Source of the DNA: Ascochyta rabiei
Lineage: Eukaryota; Ascomycota; Dothideomycetes; Pleosporales; Didymellaceae
Direction: 5' to 3'
DNA length: 64,000 nucleotides
Assembly: GCF_004011695.2 (NCBI RefSeq)
Contig: NC_082410.1
Coordinates: 1,302,001-1,366,000, forward strand
A program made the translations under genes and the position numbers. The notes beneath the pieces were generated by a model that saw only the letters and a program-made list of their open reading frames with translations, did no database searches and had not been told where the DNA came from. This document shows positions 10,502-21,000 of the stretch, piece by piece. Numbering within the stretch: position 1 is the stretch's first letter; each line of letters starts with the position of its first letter.

Positions 10502-13346
10502 ATGGATTTCCAGACCGTCATAGCTAGCAGCAATGGCACTGATGATGGTGGAAAGTCGGTACGTGCCTTTCTGTATAACAGCATTTGCGACAGATATTGT
10601 CTCTGTGTCGAGTTAATAGGGCGTGCACCGTTGCATTCCCAAGTCCAGGCCAACTCGGAGCGGACTGACCCTTACTGACGTACTCACTGTAGCCAAGCGG
10701 CCCGTCGTCTTTCTCAGCAGTAGCTGCCGCTTTTGTGCCAACATTCGTGACAGCCAGTCTGTTCGTGTCGGCTTTCGTAATAATCAGGCCGAAATTCCCA
10801 AAGATCTACTTCCCCAGGACATACCTTGGCACGATACCAAAAAAGGACCACACGCCATGCCAAAGTCATTCGTACTGGGACTGGGTGCATACTATGAGGG
10901 TGGTGCCCGACAAGTTCACCCTCTATCATCAGTCCATCGACTCGTACCTTTTCTTGCGATTTCTCCGGACCATGATCTTCATCTGTGTAGTAGGCTGTGT
11001 TTTGACATGGCCAATCCTGATGCCGATCAATGCTGCTGGTGGAGGAACTGGCAGTGAGCTGGACCGGGTTTCTATCGGTAACGTCGCAGAAGAAAGGTAT
11101 CTCTATGCTCACGCTATCATCGCCTGGGTATTCTTTGGCTTCGTGATGTTTACTGTGGCAAGAGAGCGACTCTGGCTCATTGGACTGCGGCAAGCGTGGA
11201 ATTTGTCCAAACCAATTGCGAACAGGCTATCGTCACGCACTGTGCTATTTCTGTCAGCGCCTACCGCCGCCCTAGACGAAAGCAACATGCGACGTTTCTT
11301 CGGTGACGATGCTGTCAAAGTCTGGCCTGTGGCGAAGGCTGAGAAGCTGCAGAGCCTCATCTCTTCTAGAGATGCAAAGATTGACGAGCTCGAGATTGCA
11401 GAAATATCGCTGATACAGAAAGCCAATGAAGAAGGACGAAGGGGCCAAAAGAGAAACCACGGACAGAGAATTACCTACGGTAGCCTCCCCGATAGTGTCA
11501 AGCAGTCACTAAGGCCCACGCAAAGACTTAAAACGACGAAGCCAGTGGGCAAGCAAGTGGACGGCATTGATTGGGCTCGAGATCAGCTGTTAGAAAAGGA
11601 GGAGGAGATTCAGAAGGCCCGAGAATCGAACGAGAGTGCCACAAGCCAGCACGGTGCAGCTGCAGTATTCGTTCAATTCCGCACACAGTCTGCTGCCCAA
11701 GCAGCATACCAGCAAGTTGTTTCGTCGGATGTGTTGTCTCTCACACCTCGTTTTATTGGAGTCCTGCCTAGCGAGGTTTTCTGGAACAACCTCACTATAG
11801 AGCCTGCGCGGCGTATATCGCAGGGTATCCTCGCTCATGCACTCGTCATTGCCCTGATAATTTTCTGGTCGATCCCAGTCGCATTCGTCGGCGCAGTGTC
11901 GAACGTAACATATCTAGCAGAGAACTTCAAATTTCTCAGTTTCCTCAATCACTTGCCGGATAGCGTCATTAACCTTTTGACCGGATTGGTACCGCCTCTG
12001 CTTCTCAGCGCGCTGAGTAAGTACGTACCGAAGATCTTTAGATGTACGTAACAAGCCAATCAACGTCTTTGACAACCTTACTAACTAGCCCAGACATCTT
12101 TACGACATTTGGCGAACCCACCAAGACATCTACCGAGTTGAAGGTCCTGAAGTGGTACTATGTCTTCCAAGTCTTGCAGGTCTTTCTGATAACTTCGTTG
12201 TCTTCCGGTGCTGCGACAGTCGTCTCACAGATTGTGAAGAACCCTAACAAGATACCTGAACAGCTTGCAGAGCGCTTGCCTCGAGCCTCTAACTCCTACC
12301 TTACTTACTTCGTTGTGCAAGGCCTCACCAGCGCTTCTGACAATCTGCTGAACTACTCTGACGTTCTATCTTTTGTCTTCTTTGACAAGTTCTTCGACAA
12401 AACGCCACGTCAGAAGTACAACAGCTACATCGCCTTGAAAGGAATGCAATGGGGTAAACTGTTCCCCAAGTATGTTAACTTCGTTATCATTGGTAAGTCT
12501 TAGTCTGTTATTGACGTAAACTCTCGCTTACCGTACCTAGCGATTGTGTACTCTTGCATTGCACCCTTAGTTCTTGGTTTCGCGGCCGCAGGTCTTGTCC
12601 TGTTCTACCTCAGTTACCGCTACATGTTGCTCTTCACCGCGCAACCAAAAGTCGACACCAAGGGACACTGCTACACTCTTGCACTGCAGCAGATGCTTAC
12701 CGGCGTCTACATCGCCGAGCTCTGCCTGATCGGGCTTTTCAGCCTTCGAGGTGCATTCGGGCCCACGATCTTGCTCGGCATTCTGTTCATCGCCACCGTC
12801 ATCTTTAATATACTTACAAACCGTTACTTTGCACCGCTCGAGCAATACCTGCCAGCCGACCTAGCTCTCGACGGCAGCAGCGACGAGGATGACGAAGAAG
12901 CCCCACTCCTGTCTTCCGCAGAGCAGGGTCAATCTGACGCTATCCAGCGCGAGGAGACGCGCATCCAACGCATTAGCAGTACTATGCGTGTCTCGCCTAA
13001 AGTCACTGGCCCGCTGGCTCGTTTCTTCGAGCCGCACATATTCGCGAGTCATTTGGCAATGAAGCGATGGATTCAGGATGGCGATTTTGACAAAGACTAT
13101 ATACCAGAATACAGCGACGAAGACATACGCAAAGCATACCTCAATCCCGCATACACGAGCCAGACGCCAGTCGTCTGGTTGGCCAAGGACGACATGGGCG
13201 TCAGCCAGAGGGAGATTCAAGAGAACGAGAAGAAAGAAATTAAGTGCAGCGACGAGGGGGCCTGGATTGACAAGGAGGGAAACCTGAAATGGAGCGTGGA
13301 CGACTTTGAGAAGGTGCCTATCTTCAAGAAGACCAAGCAATGGTAG
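10502..13346 (+). CDS. CSC1/OSCA-TMEM63 family cation channel (RSN1/DUF221)
   Basis: Members are osmo- or mechanosensitive cation channels, or lipid scramblases, of plasma membrane or endomembranes. Four exons, 10502-10558, 10693-12043, 12094-12492 and 12541-13346, encode 870 residues. The first exon gives the short lumenal/extracellular tail MDFQTVIASSNGTDD, and the first membrane helix begins just inside exon 2 (AVAAAFVPTFVTASLFVSAF). Two more helices flank PDKFTLYHQSIDSYLFLRFL, then a cytosolic RNA-binding-like loop carries a coiled-coil (residues about 230-350), then the seven-helix DUF221 block including YYVFQVLQVFLITSLSSG and NSYLTYFVVQGL. Before the C-terminal tail an acidic cluster DGSSDEDDEEAPLLSS contains an [DE]xxxLL dileucine signal. 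Frame continuity supports all three introns; the 134-nt first intron is the least certain. Confidence 0.9.
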
Positions 13347-13567
13347 ACAGCAGTTAGCACAGAACGAACATACACTTGAAAAATTGGGACACGTACCTGC
13401 GGTATTTACCTATCACTGCTCATTTGCTGCGTGCTTTACTTCAGCTGTAAACCTGACGTCATGAACCGAAGCTCTGCCAACACTGCAGCAAAGCCTCACC
13501 TTTCTCCAAGCAGGACACACTGTGCGCTGAGGTACGCAGTCGCTGATCTATGCATGGCTGGCTGTTC

Positions 13568-13645
13568 GTGATGTGATGTGATGTGATATGGGGGTTCTCT
13601 TTCCTGGGGGCGTGTTGGGATGGGAAAGGAAAGGAAAGGAAAGGA
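13568..13645. repeat. short tandem repeats (GTGAT)n and (GGAAA)n
   Basis: GTGAT-like units occur about four times at 13568-13590, and GGAAA units about four times in a row at 13622-13645. They are microsatellite-like and noncoding. Confidence 0.8.
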
Positions 13646-13911
13646 GGGGCTAGGATGGCATGACGAGACGATGACCACCGACCAACGCCCACCCAGGAGT
13701 TCAACAACCCGCTCACGACGCCGCAAGCGCGAGGAGACGCGTAATGGGCGCTCGCGCGGTCTGCAGGGGCAATGCACGGCACCAGAGTGACGGGGACGGC
13801 GGGGACGGGGTCGGCGTTTGCGTTTGCGTTTGCGGATTTTCTATGCGGGCGTTTGGACGAGGAAGGGAGGGTGTATGGGGCCGAGGCGTTGGAGGCGCTG
13901 CAGCGTCGGCA

Positions 13912-13965
13912 GGGGGTTGGGGTGGGGGAGGTGAATTTGGGGGTTGTTGGGGTGGGGGAGATGGG
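13912..13965 (+). repeat. G-quadruplex-like block with a 14-nt duplication
   Basis: Seven runs of three or more G occur in 54 nt on the plus strand: 13912-13916, 13919-13922, 13924-13928, 13939-13943, 13949-13952, 13954-13958 and 13963-13965. The 14-mer TTGGGGTGGGGGAG is present exactly twice, at 13917-13930 and 13947-13960, so the block arose by a 30-bp duplication. Short loops of 1-5 nt in each half fit a parallel quadruplex. Confidence 0.7.
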
Positions 13966-14362
13966 TGATAGGTATGTATGTATGTTTGTATGCAATGCCA
14001 TGCGATGTAATTTGTAGATAACGCCACGCCCTTTAGTCCATGGGACGGTAGTGAGTGTCGGGCCGTTGAATGTACAGCAAACTCCAGATCAAAAATCAAA
14101 AAAGTTAAACAAGTCCTGTCGAGAGTTCAAGATACACCATCATCGGCACCTTTGACGTGATCCTGCACCTGGCTGTCTTGAGTCGCCCATGGGAGCACCG
14201 CGAGGTGCTGCAACGCAGTGGAGACGCGCAAGCCGCGATGCAGGACAAACGGGAAGGCAGTGGTGGCAGTGAACTTGTACTCTTCTCGCAGGACGAAACG
14301 CCTTTTAAACACCGACGATGCTGACCCCTGTATCCGAACTCCAAAAAAGCACACAGAGACTT

Positions 14363-17300
14363 CTAGAACAGCCTCAACTTCTTCGGCGGCGCCATGCTGA
14401 TTCCTGCAAACACCTCAGCACTCCTCTTCTTGGTCGTGCTGAACGGCCTCATGGGTGTGGACGTCATCATCCTCTGCTTGCTGGGCGTCTTGATTGGACT
14501 CCTGCCCATGAGGAAGTTGGACTTCTTCTGCGGTAGCGTGCGCACCGCCATCTTGCCATCAGGCTCGAAGTAGATGCCGAGCTCGGAGTTCTCCTTGTCG
14601 TCCAGGTTGATCGAGCGGTCAAATTCCGACGAGGTCGGGGTTGCGGGCTGGCTGCGCTCGCCTGAGGAGGGCGGGAGCGCGTACTTGGAGGGTGTCTTGG
14701 CTGGTGTACATGGAACCATGGTTGAGGGTTTCGGGCTCGACGGGAGCGCGGAGGAGAGGTTGACGAGGTACCTTCCTTCGTCGACACGCTTCTTGTTAGC
14801 CTCACACTCTAGTGCCCAACTGACGTTCACAGCCTTGATTGCTCCCTTGCTCGCGACTACCTTGTGGAGGGTGTCAGGATTGCCGTCTTTGTACAGAACG
14901 TGCGTGATGCCCGTGGAGGTCCACTGTTTTACGACTTTGGCGCCGAGGTCGGTGAGCAGGGTTTCGAAGAGGAAGGACTGGTTCTTGCCGCTGTCGGAGA
15001 TGACATCGACATAGAATGTCAGACCCTGGAGAGGGCCATCGAAGAGGAGGGAGGGCTCCTCTGAATCGTCCCAGGTCACGGCCTTCTTTGGACTCTTCAA
15101 AATCGCCTTCTCGGGTGACCGCAGGGAAGACTTCACAGGCGAGCGGAGGGAGGACTTCATGGGCGACACGAGGGCTGCCGAGAGGTTTGTGCTGGGCGCG
15201 AATGAGGCGGTCTTTGCAGGCGATCTCTGAGCTGGGGCGGAGAATGATGTGGCGGCTGCGCGAGGTGTGAAGACAGACGGCGTGAAAGTCGGCGGTGCGA
15301 AGAAGGGTGTTGCGGATGTCGGGGGTGCCAATATCAACGGCTTCAACTGCAGCGGTGCGAATTGCACTTGAGGCTTCTCGGCGGGCGTATTCTCGTTCTC
15401 AAGCTCGGATATGCTGAGGTCGGAAACCTCGCTGGCCTCGTCGAAAGACGCGTCCTGGGTGGAGAAATGCGAAGGCGAAGGAGTCTGCTTCTTCGCTGAT
15501 GCCCTGATCTCTTCCTGGATGGCTGCCTCAATAGCCAAAGCTGGCGTTGTCGGGTAGTCAGGGAGCTCGCCAAGCGCTTTCCTGTTAACGCTTGCCGCTC
15601 GGACGGGTGTCACTGGGGCTGCTGATCGAGGAGTGAAGTTCTCCTTGTTTGCTACGTGTTCAGGGGAGGACTGTGCCCACGGTGTGCAGGGTGCTTCGAA
15701 AACGACTGCTGGTGCTGGCGAGTGTGGAGTAAATATCTCCTTTTTGGCAATGTGTTCCGGCGAGCATTGCGCTGATGGTGTTTGGGGGGCTTCAAATACA
15801 ACGGTTGGTGTCTTGTGGGTGACTTCAGGCGTCGAGGCTCGAACAGGGGTGACTGCCCTAGCTGGCGCGCTTGTGACTTGGGCGACTGGGGCCTGTTCAA
15901 CTGAGACAGCACAATGCGGTGTAAAGTGCTCTTTGATGGCGACGTGCTCCGGTGACGATTGCGCTCGCGGTGTGCATGGCTGTTCGAACACAACTGCAGG
16001 GGCTGCAGAGTGGGGAGTGAAGCTCTCCTTCTTCGCAACGTGTGCGGGCGAGCATTGCGCGGCTGGTGTGCAAGGCGCTGCAAAGACGAAGGCAGGCGTA
16101 GCTGTGTGTTTTGGAGTCGCCGACGTTTCCATGGAGGCCTCCTCAACAACGCTCAAACGAGACTGTGCGACGATGTGTGCAGGTGTCTTGGGGTAGTCTG
16201 GCAGCTCAGCGAGTGCTTGTCTCGAGCTCAAAGGCGCTTTGATGTGTGCAGGAGTCTTGGGGTAGTCTGGCAGCTCATTCAACGCGTCCCTTGCGGACAA
16301 AGGCGCCTTGATATGAGCCGGTGTTGCTGGGTAGCTGGGCATCTCGTTGAGTGCCGCCTTATTTGTGATAGGAGCCTGGATGTGGGCAGGGGTGTTTGGG
16401 TAGTTGGGCATCTCCGTCATCAAGACGTCGGTGTCAGGAGAGGCAGGGACAGGTGCGTGGATATGTGCTGGGGTCTTGGGGTAGCCTGGCACCTCAGCCA
16501 TTGCAGCCTTGTTGGAGATGGGAGCCCTGATGTGAGCAGGTGTTTTGGGATAGCCGGGCAGTTCTGCTAGGGCGGCCTTGGATGTCATGGGCGCGACAAT
16601 GTGTGCGGGCGTCTTTGGGTACTGTGGCAGCTCGAACATGGCGCGTCTGTTAGTCAGGGGAGCGACCGAGTGCGCAGGTGTGGAGGGAACGGCAGGGTAC
16701 TGCGCAAAAGGCTCCTCGACGGGCTCAGGTGCAGGCGTGGCTTTCTCGATGGTGGGCGCCTCAACGTGTGCTGGCTCCTCAGCAGCGGCCTTTGCAGGTT
16801 TGGCTGGCGTGGCCTTCTTTGTCAACTTGCGAGCGGGCGCCTTGAGAGGCGAGGCAGGCGGGAGGTCGGCGTTGCGCGTGGTGCGTGTCGCTTTGCTGGG
16901 GGGTGCGAGCACGGGCGCGTTGTCGAGAGGCGCTGCTGCTCTGCGCGCCCGCGATGCTGGCTTGATGGGCTCGGCGGCGATTGGGTTCTCCACAGCAGGG
17001 GCTTGGGCGGCCGGGAGAGCCTTTGCAGCGGGTGCTTTCCTGACGGGCGCTTTGCGTGCTCGCGACGCAGGCTTGGGCGCCTCTTCTGGGACGGGCTCCT
17101 CGATGGCAACTCTGCGTGTGCGTGCCGCTGTCTTGGGCGCCTCCTCCTCCTCCTCTTTCTCGTCTTCTTCCTCTTCCGCGATGGGCTCTTCGACAATCAC
17201 GGCAGGCTGCGCGGCCTTCTTCGCCGGTGTCTTCTTCCCGGGCGTCTTGCGCGCGCGCGTCGCGACCTGGATGACGACGGGCTGCGGTGGCATGGCTGCT

Positions 17301-17686
17301 TCGTCTTCGGCCGCCTCTTCGACCACGGGCTCTTCGACAATCGGTGTCGAGGCCTTGCGACCACGCGTCGCCCTCTTAGGGGCCACAGATGCGGGCTCTT
17401 CTGGTGTCTCGGCCTTGGAGCCGCGTGTTGCGCGTGTCTTTGCGGCTGTCTTCTTCGCGGTGGGAGCCTCTTCCACTACCGGCTCCGGGTCAGGTGTAGG
17501 TTCGGCCTTTGCCTTGCGCTTTGTTGTGGCTGTGCTTGTCTTGGTAGCTTTTGTGGCAGCGGGCGCAGCTTCGGCGGCGTCTTCAACGACAGCCTTCCTC
17601 CTGCCGCGCTTGGGCGGCGCAGACAGCGTGGCCGCGGCAGGCGCGGCCTCCGGGGCGGCCTTTGCTCCGCGACGTGTGGCGACCAT
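14363..17686 (-). CDS. large repeat-rich nuclear BRCT-domain protein
   Basis: This intronless gene encodes 1107 residues. Residues 1-300 are Ala/Lys/Pro-rich with many basic clusters (TKRKAKAEP, RKTPGKKTPAKK) of chromatin-protein type. Residues about 330-510 hold eight copies of a 23-residue unit, core YPKTPAHI-x-AP and ending A-x-ELP. Residues about 530-690 hold four copies of a 32-residue unit with CTPxAQSSPEHVAxKE and FTPHS. A stray first-type core recurs near 711 (DYPTTPA). Residues 841-872 carry SP-K motifs and K-A-V-T-W, then a single BRCT domain at about 886-980 (FYVDV..., GAKVV, THVLYKDG, VSWALEC). The tail has a KEN sequence (DKENSELG) and SP/TP sites. BRCT domains bind phosphopeptides or partners in DNA-damage and cell-cycle proteins; this protein could be microcephalin-like, but only the BRCT fold is secure. 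Confidence 0.85.
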   Translation of the reverse strand: MVATRRGAKAAPEAAPAAATLSAPPKRGRRKAVVEDAAEAAPAATKATKTSTATTKRKAKAEPTPDPEPVVEEAPTAKKTAAKTRATRGSKAETPEEPASVAPKRATRGRKASTPIVEEPVVEEAAEDEAAMPPQPVVIQVATRARKTPGKKTPAKKAAQPAVIVEEPIAEEEEDEKEEEEEAPKTAARTRRVAIEEPVPEEAPKPASRARKAPVRKAPAAKALPAAQAPAVENPIAAEPIKPASRARRAAAPLDNAPVLAPPSKATRTTRNADLPPASPLKAPARKLTKKATPAKPAKAAAEEPAHVEAPTIEKATPAPEPVEEPFAQYPAVPSTPAHSVAPLTNRRAMFELPQYPKTPAHIVAPMTSKAALAELPGYPKTPAHIRAPISNKAAMAEVPGYPKTPAHIHAPVPASPDTDVLMTEMPNYPNTPAHIQAPITNKAALNEMPSYPATPAHIKAPLSARDALNELPDYPKTPAHIKAPLSSRQALAELPDYPKTPAHIVAQSRLSVVEEASMETSATPKHTATPAFVFAAPCTPAAQCSPAHVAKKESFTPHSAAPAVVFEQPCTPRAQSSPEHVAIKEHFTPHCAVSVEQAPVAQVTSAPARAVTPVRASTPEVTHKTPTVVFEAPQTPSAQCSPEHIAKKEIFTPHSPAPAVVFEAPCTPWAQSSPEHVANKENFTPRSAAPVTPVRAASVNRKALGELPDYPTTPALAIEAAIQEEIRASAKKQTPSPSHFSTQDASFDEASEVSDLSISELENENTPAEKPQVQFAPLQLKPLILAPPTSATPFFAPPTFTPSVFTPRAAATSFSAPAQRSPAKTASFAPSTNLSAALVSPMKSSLRSPVKSSLRSPEKAILKSPKKAVTWDDSEEPSLLFDGPLQGLTFYVDVISDSGKNQSFLFETLLTDLGAKVVKQWTSTGITHVLYKDGNPDTLHKVVASKGAIKAVNVSWALECEANKKRVDEGRYLVNLSSALPSSPKPSTMVPCTPAKTPSKYALPPSSGERSQPATPTSSEFDRSINLDDKENSELGIYFEPDGKMAVRTLPQKKSNFLMGRSPIKTPSKQRMMTSTPMRPFSTTKKRSAEVFAGISMAPPKKLRLF
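15617..16699 (-). repeat. two coding tandem-repeat arrays in the BRCT gene
   Basis: Array A (about 16699-16157) has eight 69-bp units coding for a 23-residue unit with core YPKTPAHI; one copy is longer and two have N or A for K. Array B (about 16099-15617) has four 96-bp units, the second and third being separated by about 30 unique residues. Every unit keeps at least one Thr-Pro or Ser-Pro dipeptide. Confidence 0.85.
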
Positions 17687-18097
17687 GGTGTGTATGTGTG
17701 TGAGTATGCGCGAGACTCGCAGCTGAGGTCGTGGTGCGAGGGAGTGTCGCTGCGTGGGTTGAGATGGGACGACGAGATGGCGGTGGATCGTGCTTTGTTG
17801 TCAGTGCGTGTTGCTGACAACACGCCCGTTGCTCCGTCAACCGTCCCAGAAGAGCTTAGACCAACGCTGCTTTGCGGATGCACCCGGTCGACAGCCTCAC
17901 AAAAGGCGCACGTCGACAAATCGGCCATTGAAGTGTGCTTGCTTTTGCAGAACTAGCACGTTTTGTACATCACCAACGCTGAGCAACAGACTGAAATCAC
18001 TAGAACCCAATCCACGAATCCACGTCTGCTGCCTCAAACCTCATTACATCGATGAGAGGCTCTTACTCGGGGTATCGATGATCAAAGCAGACGTCTC
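17687..18097. promoter_or_regulatory. intergenic: BRCT promoter and WDR6 3' flank
   Basis: This 411-bp gap lies between the start of the BRCT gene and the stop of the WDR6 gene, both on the minus strand. It must contain the BRCT promoter. No gene or clear element is visible. Confidence 0.35.
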
Positions 18098-21000
18098 TTA
18101 TGCTACCAACTTCTCCTCAGCCTCCACTCGGATGACTTCCATCCCCACACCACACACCAACACTCTTGCACTCTCACCACCATCATCCAGTACCGCCATG
18201 CTCGAAACATCAGCAACGCTGGTCTTAACCCTGCACACCCGTTTGACCCTTAGCTTCTCATGCTCCATCTTACTTGAGTCACTCTCTCCAGCACCGTCAA
18301 TGACCACCTTCCACAGGCGAACCCACTCGTCGTTGCCTGATGTGAGAACGTACAGATAAGACTGAATAGTGACTACCGTGCATGCCGTGACAGCCGAGCC
18401 ATGCGCCCCGTTCACAAGCACTGGCCGCGAGGCATAAGCTCCTTGTGGCGACGAAGACGACTCTGGGAATGCAGCGTAGACAAGCAAGAAAGCCAAAGCA
18501 CCGTCATCGCCGCCAGATACGATGAGTGTTGTGCCATCGCCGTTGACGTGCGATGACATCGTTTTTGACGCGTTCTGGTGAATTCGTACGGGATGCTCCC
18601 ACTTGACGTCTTCAGAGAACAGGGGCCAGAGCACCGCATGGCCGTCTGTGCCAGCTGTCAACAAGCTAGTAGGCGAGAGGAATACGCATTGCGTCAGGCA
18701 GGAAGTGAAGTAGATGCTTTTTGTGAGAGGTTGCCACCTGGGTGCGGCTGTTGGATCGTAGAGATATGTCTGTTACAGAGTGAGCCGTGTTTGTCTGAGA
18801 CAGATTTGGTTCTACTGACCTTGACACTTGAGTCGGAAAACACCATCGCAATAGTGTAAGCGCTACCTCGTTTACTGACGTCGAAAGACATGATTCGTAG
18901 GTCTGAAAACTCGCTTTCCGGTAGGTAAACGTACTCACACACCACTCCGATCTCCACAACGGTCGGCAAAGCTCGAACCCGCCAGATATAAAACTCTTCA
19001 GAGCCGGCACTGCTAAACAGGTAGCTGCCGTCATCAGACCATTGCAAGTGTTGAATCCCAGTCGTGTGCTTGCGCAGCGTTATGCGGCACACCGGCTCGT
19101 TGTTGATATACTGGAAGATCTTAATGTCCGTGTCTTCAGCCCCAGTGGCGATGAGTCGTCCGCGCGTCGCACAGCACTGTGAGGACTTCAGTGAGGAAGA
19201 CACTGCTGCCGCCTTGATCTCGCGGCCGTGGCCGCCGGGACGTAGAACGCCATGGTTTGAACCCTCCTGACTGCAGATGTGCAGGCTGGCAGTTCTGGTC
19301 CACACCAAAGTACCGCCATTCCGTGGGCTGGAGGGGTTCAAGTGTCGCTGGAACGCCCAGCTTCGGTGTGCACCTCCAGTCTCAATACCCATAATCTCTT
19401 CCTCGGAAGTGACATCATAGAGAACCCACTTCTTGCTTGAGAAGCCGTGCACCAGTAGGTGGCCGTCTTGGAAATACAAATCTTCGATGTGAGGCCCAAT
19501 GGCCAAGGTCAGGCGGTGGACGAGCTGAACGCTGTTCTTGACGAGGTCGATTAGATGTACAGCGAGGCACCCATCGCGTCCGACCGAGTACAAATAGCCA
19601 ACTGTTGCGCTCTTGGGAGAAGCCACAAACTCCATCCCGTTGACGGACTCGTCGCCGTGAACTTTTTCAATGATCTTGTAGACGTCGGCTTGACGATAGT
19701 TCGCATCGCAGGTGATATCGTGTAAGCTTTTCTGCGAGATGTCGTATACCCCTACAGATCCGCGACGAAACCCCAGGAAAAGGAAGCCAGCTTCAAAGCC
19801 CGCTTCTACCACAGACATGCTTGTGATAGTTGAGCCTGTCAGGGTACCACATGTGCTGACGTATATGGGTTCCAGATCTCCATATACCAAGCTCTTGCTC
19901 ACGTCCATGTACAATAACTCAGGCCTGGACCCAAGTGAGTTGATAAGAAGTACAAGCTGCTCTCGCCCTTCAGAAGATGTCGTGCCTGCCACGAAGAGTG
20001 TGCCGACCTTGCCGACGACTTTGTGGATTTTCGTCAAGGCGGAATCGCGCTTGGAATACATATAGATATCGCCCCGTGTGCCTGCAACAAAGGCTACCCC
20101 ACGAGTAGGCACGCCAGTACATGTTGAGTAGCCAGACAGTTCGTCAATCTGGTCCACGAGTGTTGACTTCGTGACGCTGCCCTGCAAGCCAGAGCTAGAT
20201 TCCGAGAGGAACGACTCGATGCATACTTTTCCAGAGTTCGTTACCAGTAAGAAGGATTCGCTGTCTAGAAAACAGTAACTCCTGACCAAGTCGGCTTTCT
20301 TTGAAGGTTTGGCTGCCGACTGTAGATCCGTTTCTACTTGAGAGGGTTGCGCCATGTGAAGCAGGTCTTGCATGGTATACTCAGCTACAGCGGTACCACG
20401 TCTCTGTGAGCGCTGGCCCGCACTGAGCAGTGTATGAGTAGTGAGCTTGCTGTCAGCACCACCACAGGCGACGCGCAGTGAACCAGCAGCGGTATGGTAG
20501 ATGGCCATGGACCACATGTTTTTGCCGCTGTGATAAGCGGCACAATCGGTCTGTAGCAGCGTAAATGGGCGAGCCGAGCCTCTACTAGTGTTGACCACGA
20601 AATTCCAGGTGCGCGACGTAGCATCCTCGCCGGCTGAGATGAGGGACAGTGTTCCATTGCACGGTGACGAGTCTAAGAAACGTACTTTCCAAACCCGTGA
20701 GGTATGACCCCAGCCAATTGCAAGGCAATTGATCTCATCAGACTGCGCGTCGGTAGCTGCAATACTAAACCCGGTGTGCCGTGTCCGCTGCGCCTCGTCA
20801 CCCTCACGAAGATAATCTATGTTGGCAACGTGGGCATTCACGTTCGAGACATCCCAAAGACGGATTGTTCGATCATCGCTACAGGAAGCAATGACTCGCT
20901 TTAGTGTGCCACAACATCCACGTGGTAGCTCTTTCGAGATGCGAACATCGAAGATGGAGCCTTCATGACCGAGAAACACTTGATGGATTTGCGAAACCGA

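Larger units (their letters stand above)
13347..14362. other. gene-free convergent spacer, low complexity and G-rich
   Basis: This 1-kb stretch lies between the 3' ends of the CSC1 gene and the BRCT gene. It holds a GTGAT-type tandem repeat (13568-13590), GGAAA repeats (13622-13645), TTTGCG repeats (13814-13833) and a dense G-run block (13912-13965). Long open frames on both strands here (for example 13459-14001 minus) are made of these low-complexity tracts and are not called. Confidence 0.7.

Noticed and set aside
13459..14001. 180-codon minus-strand frame and overlapping plus-strand frames
   Set aside because: Composed of microsatellite and G-run translation (Pro/Thr/His or Gly strings); no splice or family support.
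16578..17956. Long plus-strand open frames (382 and 451 codons) opposite the BRCT gene
   Set aside because: They mirror the Ala/Lys/Pro-rich coding sequence on the other strand; translation is low-complexity Gly/Ala/Cys/Arg with no family character.
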